The notes under the pieces: model-generated
Databases searched by the model: none
Told to the model about the DNA's origin: nothing
Seen by the model: only the letters and a program-made list of their open reading frames with translations
Part shown: positions 62,603 through 64,000 of the stretch, one piece after another
How the letters are laid out: each line of letters opens with the position of its first letter
How positions within the stretch are numbered: position 1 is the first letter of the stretch
Position numbers and translations under genes: made by a program
Assembly (NCBI RefSeq): GCF_017896165.1
Contig: NZ_JAFCNB010000010.1
Location: forward strand, 124,001-188,000
Direction of reading: 5' to 3'
DNA from: Microbispora oryzae
GTDB taxonomy: Bacteria; Actinomycetota; Actinomycetes; Streptosporangiales; Streptosporangiaceae
Length of the DNA stretch: 64,000 bases

Positions 62603-62677
62603 CCGGGTCGCCTCCCCTCACCGGCTCTCCCACCAAGTGTGCCGCGCCATGGTGCTCCGGTGCGTAACCGCCACAAT

Positions 62678-63676
62678 CTAACGCGCGCCTCGGATGGCGC
62701 TCACGCCGCCGTTCCCGAATGCCTTCCGGTATGCGGAAGGAGAGGTGTGCATCGAGCGGCTGAAATGGTGGCGGAAGGTCACCGGGCTCTCGAAACCGAC
62801 GGCGGCTCCGACCTCCTCGACCGACGCCGTGGACGACTCCAGCAGTGGCAGGCTGGCGGCGATCCGTTGCGCGATCACCCAGCGCAGCGGGCTTGTGCCG
62901 GTCCTACGGTGAAAATGCCGGGCGAAACCGCGCTGTGACATCCCGGCGACACGGGCCAGCGCCGCCACCGTGATCGGATGGGAGAGATTGGCCAACGCCC
63001 AGTCCATCGCCCTGGCCACGGCGTCGTCGTCCTCGACGGGGGTGACGGCGGCCTCGATGAACTGCGCCTGGCCGCCCTCCCGGTGCGGCGGCACGACCAG
63101 CCTCCTGGCCACCGCGTTGGCCACACCCGGGCCATGGTCACGGCGGATGAGGTGGATCAGCAGGTCGAGGCCGGCCGCGCTGCCCGCGCTCGTCAGAACG
63201 TCCCCGCCGTCCACGTACAGCACGCCGGGATCGACCTTGACCTGAGGAAAACGCTCCTGGAGCAGCTCGGCGTACCTCCAGTGCGTGGTGGCCGGTCGGC
63301 CGTCCAGGAGCCCGGCCGCCGCGAGGGCGAACGCGCCCGAGCAGATCGAGACGATGCGGGCGCCGCGCCCGCGCGCCTGTCGCAACGCGGCGATGAGCGC
63401 GGGCGAGATCTCGGCGCGCACGTCCGGCACTCCAGGGACGATGACCGTGCGCGCCTCGGCGAACGCGTCCAGACCGTGTGTCGCCTGGATGGTGAAGCCG
63501 CCGACCGCCCGCAGCGAGCCGTCGTGCTCGGCGCACACCATGAGGTCGTACCAGGGGAGGTCCAGCTCCGGCCGGGCCAGGCCGAAGACCTCGACGACGC
63601 AACCCAGCTCGAAGGGGCTCATGCCGTCGAAGGCCAGGACCGAGACGGTACGGCGACTGTCATAGCGCTGGAGCAT
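62678..63676 (-). CDS. GlxA-type AraC-family regulator with DJ-1/PfpI domain
   Basis: 332 residues. The N-terminal DJ-1/PfpI fold (VSVLAFDGMSPFELGCVVEVFGLA) includes IVSICSGAFALAAAGLLDGRPATTHW, where the nucleophile-elbow Cys is present, and RYAELLQERFPQVKVDPGVLYVDGG. The C-terminal AraC double HTH (about 225-325) has VAALARVAGMSQRGFARHFHRRTGTSPLRWVIAQRI and VGFESPVTFRHHFSRSMHTSPSAYRKAF. Ligand unknown. The ATG is 6 nt after TAATAT (leaderless). Divergent from the rhodanese gene, a likely target. Confidence 0.92.
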   Translation of the reverse strand: MLQRYDSRRTVSVLAFDGMSPFELGCVVEVFGLARPELDLPWYDLMVCAEHDGSLRAVGGFTIQATHGLDAFAEARTVIVPGVPDVRAEISPALIAALRQARGRGARIVSICSGAFALAAAGLLDGRPATTHWRYAELLQERFPQVKVDPGVLYVDGGDVLTSAGSAAGLDLLIHLIRRDHGPGVANAVARRLVVPPHREGGQAQFIEAAVTPVEDDDAVARAMDWALANLSHPITVAALARVAGMSQRGFARHFHRRTGTSPLRWVIAQRIAASLPLLESSTASVEEVGAAVGFESPVTFRHHFSRSMHTSPSAYRKAFGNGGVSAIRGAR

Positions 63677-63770
63677 GGCCGGATATTAGCGATATCGGGC
63701 ATTCATGCCACTCGTGCGGGGGAAGGCGGGGCGGCACCATCAGGGAAAACGAGTTGGAGGTAGTCCAGAG

Positions 63771-64000
63771 ATGTCCGCTGTTCTTGGCACCCCGCCCGCC
63801 GATCCGGTCGAAGCCATCGCTCACTTCTCGGCTCATCTGGCGTTCGAGACGGATGTGTCCGATGTCCATACCGATCTCGCCGCGGGCGATCCGCGCATCG
63901 TCGTGGTCGACTCGCGCGGCGTCGAGAGCTGGCGTCAGGGCCACATCAAGGGCGCGCTTCACCTGCCCACGGCGGAGATCGCCGCACGGGCGCCACAGAT
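63771..64000 (+). CDS. Rhodanese-like domain protein (3' end outside window)
   Basis: The frame opens at an ATG with GGAGG 10 nt upstream and runs to the window edge (76 codons). It begins MSAVLGTPPADPVEAIAHFSAHLAFETDVSDVHTDL and shows IVVVDSRGVESWRQGHIKGALHLP, the N-terminal rhodanese pattern (DSRG...GHIxGAxHLP). The active-site Cys loop would lie beyond the edge. Divergent from the GlxA-type regulator with 94 bp between, so it is probably under its control. Confidence 0.8.
   Translation, partial: MSAVLGTPPADPVEAIAHFSAHLAFETDVSDVHTDLAAGDPRIVVVDSRGVESWRQGHIKGALHLPTAEIAARAPQ

Overview
The window is high-G+C, densely coded actinobacterial chromosome. Gene content points to a mycelial actinomycete, most likely of the Streptosporangiales; this placement is inference from gene order and codon bias, not from a marker gene. 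Supporting signs are an MtrA-MtrB-LpqB system, a WhiB regulator, SecA with a C-terminal zinc motif, a DasR-like GlcNAc regulator, coenzyme F420 synthesis genes, many GTG/TTG starts, and many genes whose start codon lies 6-7 nt after a -10-like hexamer (leaderless transcripts). From memory, the order secA / hpf / comF / lpqB-mtrB-mtrA / ahcY / manA-Trm112-manB / whiB / cofD-cofE is a conserved backbone shared with Streptomyces and, in part, Mycobacterium.

Layout. 1-2.4 kb: end of a membrane-protein gene, two HAD hydrolases and a DUF6912-like gene. 2.4-10.9 kb: an amino-sugar block with a secreted GH3 hexosaminidase lipoprotein, the general PTS proteins EI and HPr, a HAD phosphatase, EIIA, EIIB, a SIS-fold deaminase/isomerase, a divergent GntR/DasR-like regulator and EIIC. 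A perfect 22-bp palindrome built from DasR-type half sites lies between the divergent arms, and a second DasR-type site precedes ptsH. 11-25 kb: Rv3235-like gene, secA, a small membrane protein, a YcaQ-type glycosylase, a NarL-type regulator, long HPF, comF, lpqB-mtrB-mtrA. 23.7-29.5 kb: a translationally coupled operon of a membrane protein, DUF4129, DUF4350, MoxR ATPase and DUF58, followed by a divergent SpoIIM-like/RDD pair. 31.7-34.4 kb: two S-adenosylhomocysteine hydrolases of different subtypes in tandem. 34.6-38.3 kb: a MerR-type regulator, the DUF6114/DUF6230 pair and a cation-diffusion transporter. 38.3-47 kb: phosphosugar isomerase, Trm112, phosphomannomutase, DUF3499, a degenerate metallopeptidase-fold protein, DUF5719, a large membrane glycosyltransferase and whiB. 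47.2-49.5 kb: a membrane protein with a roughly 600-residue Gln/Tyr-rich tail.

49.7-61.3 kb holds the F420 genes fbiA, fbiB and fbiC, interrupted by a DedA-family pseudogene, a methyltransferase, a two-component system, an orphan small gene, a DUF222/HNH repeat-family gene with an internal 15-bp minisatellite, and a DinB/DUF664 gene. The end carries an AlkA-like glycosylase, a GlxA-type AraC regulator and the start of a rhodanese-domain gene.

No rRNA, tRNA, CRISPR array, insertion sequence or prophage was seen. The most unusual items are the low-complexity Gln/Tyr-rich membrane protein, the paired unlike SAH hydrolases, the composite DasR-type operator, the whiB promoter with a palindrome in its spacer, and the poorly understood MoxR/DUF58/DUF4129/DUF4350/SpoIIM/RDD neighbourhood.
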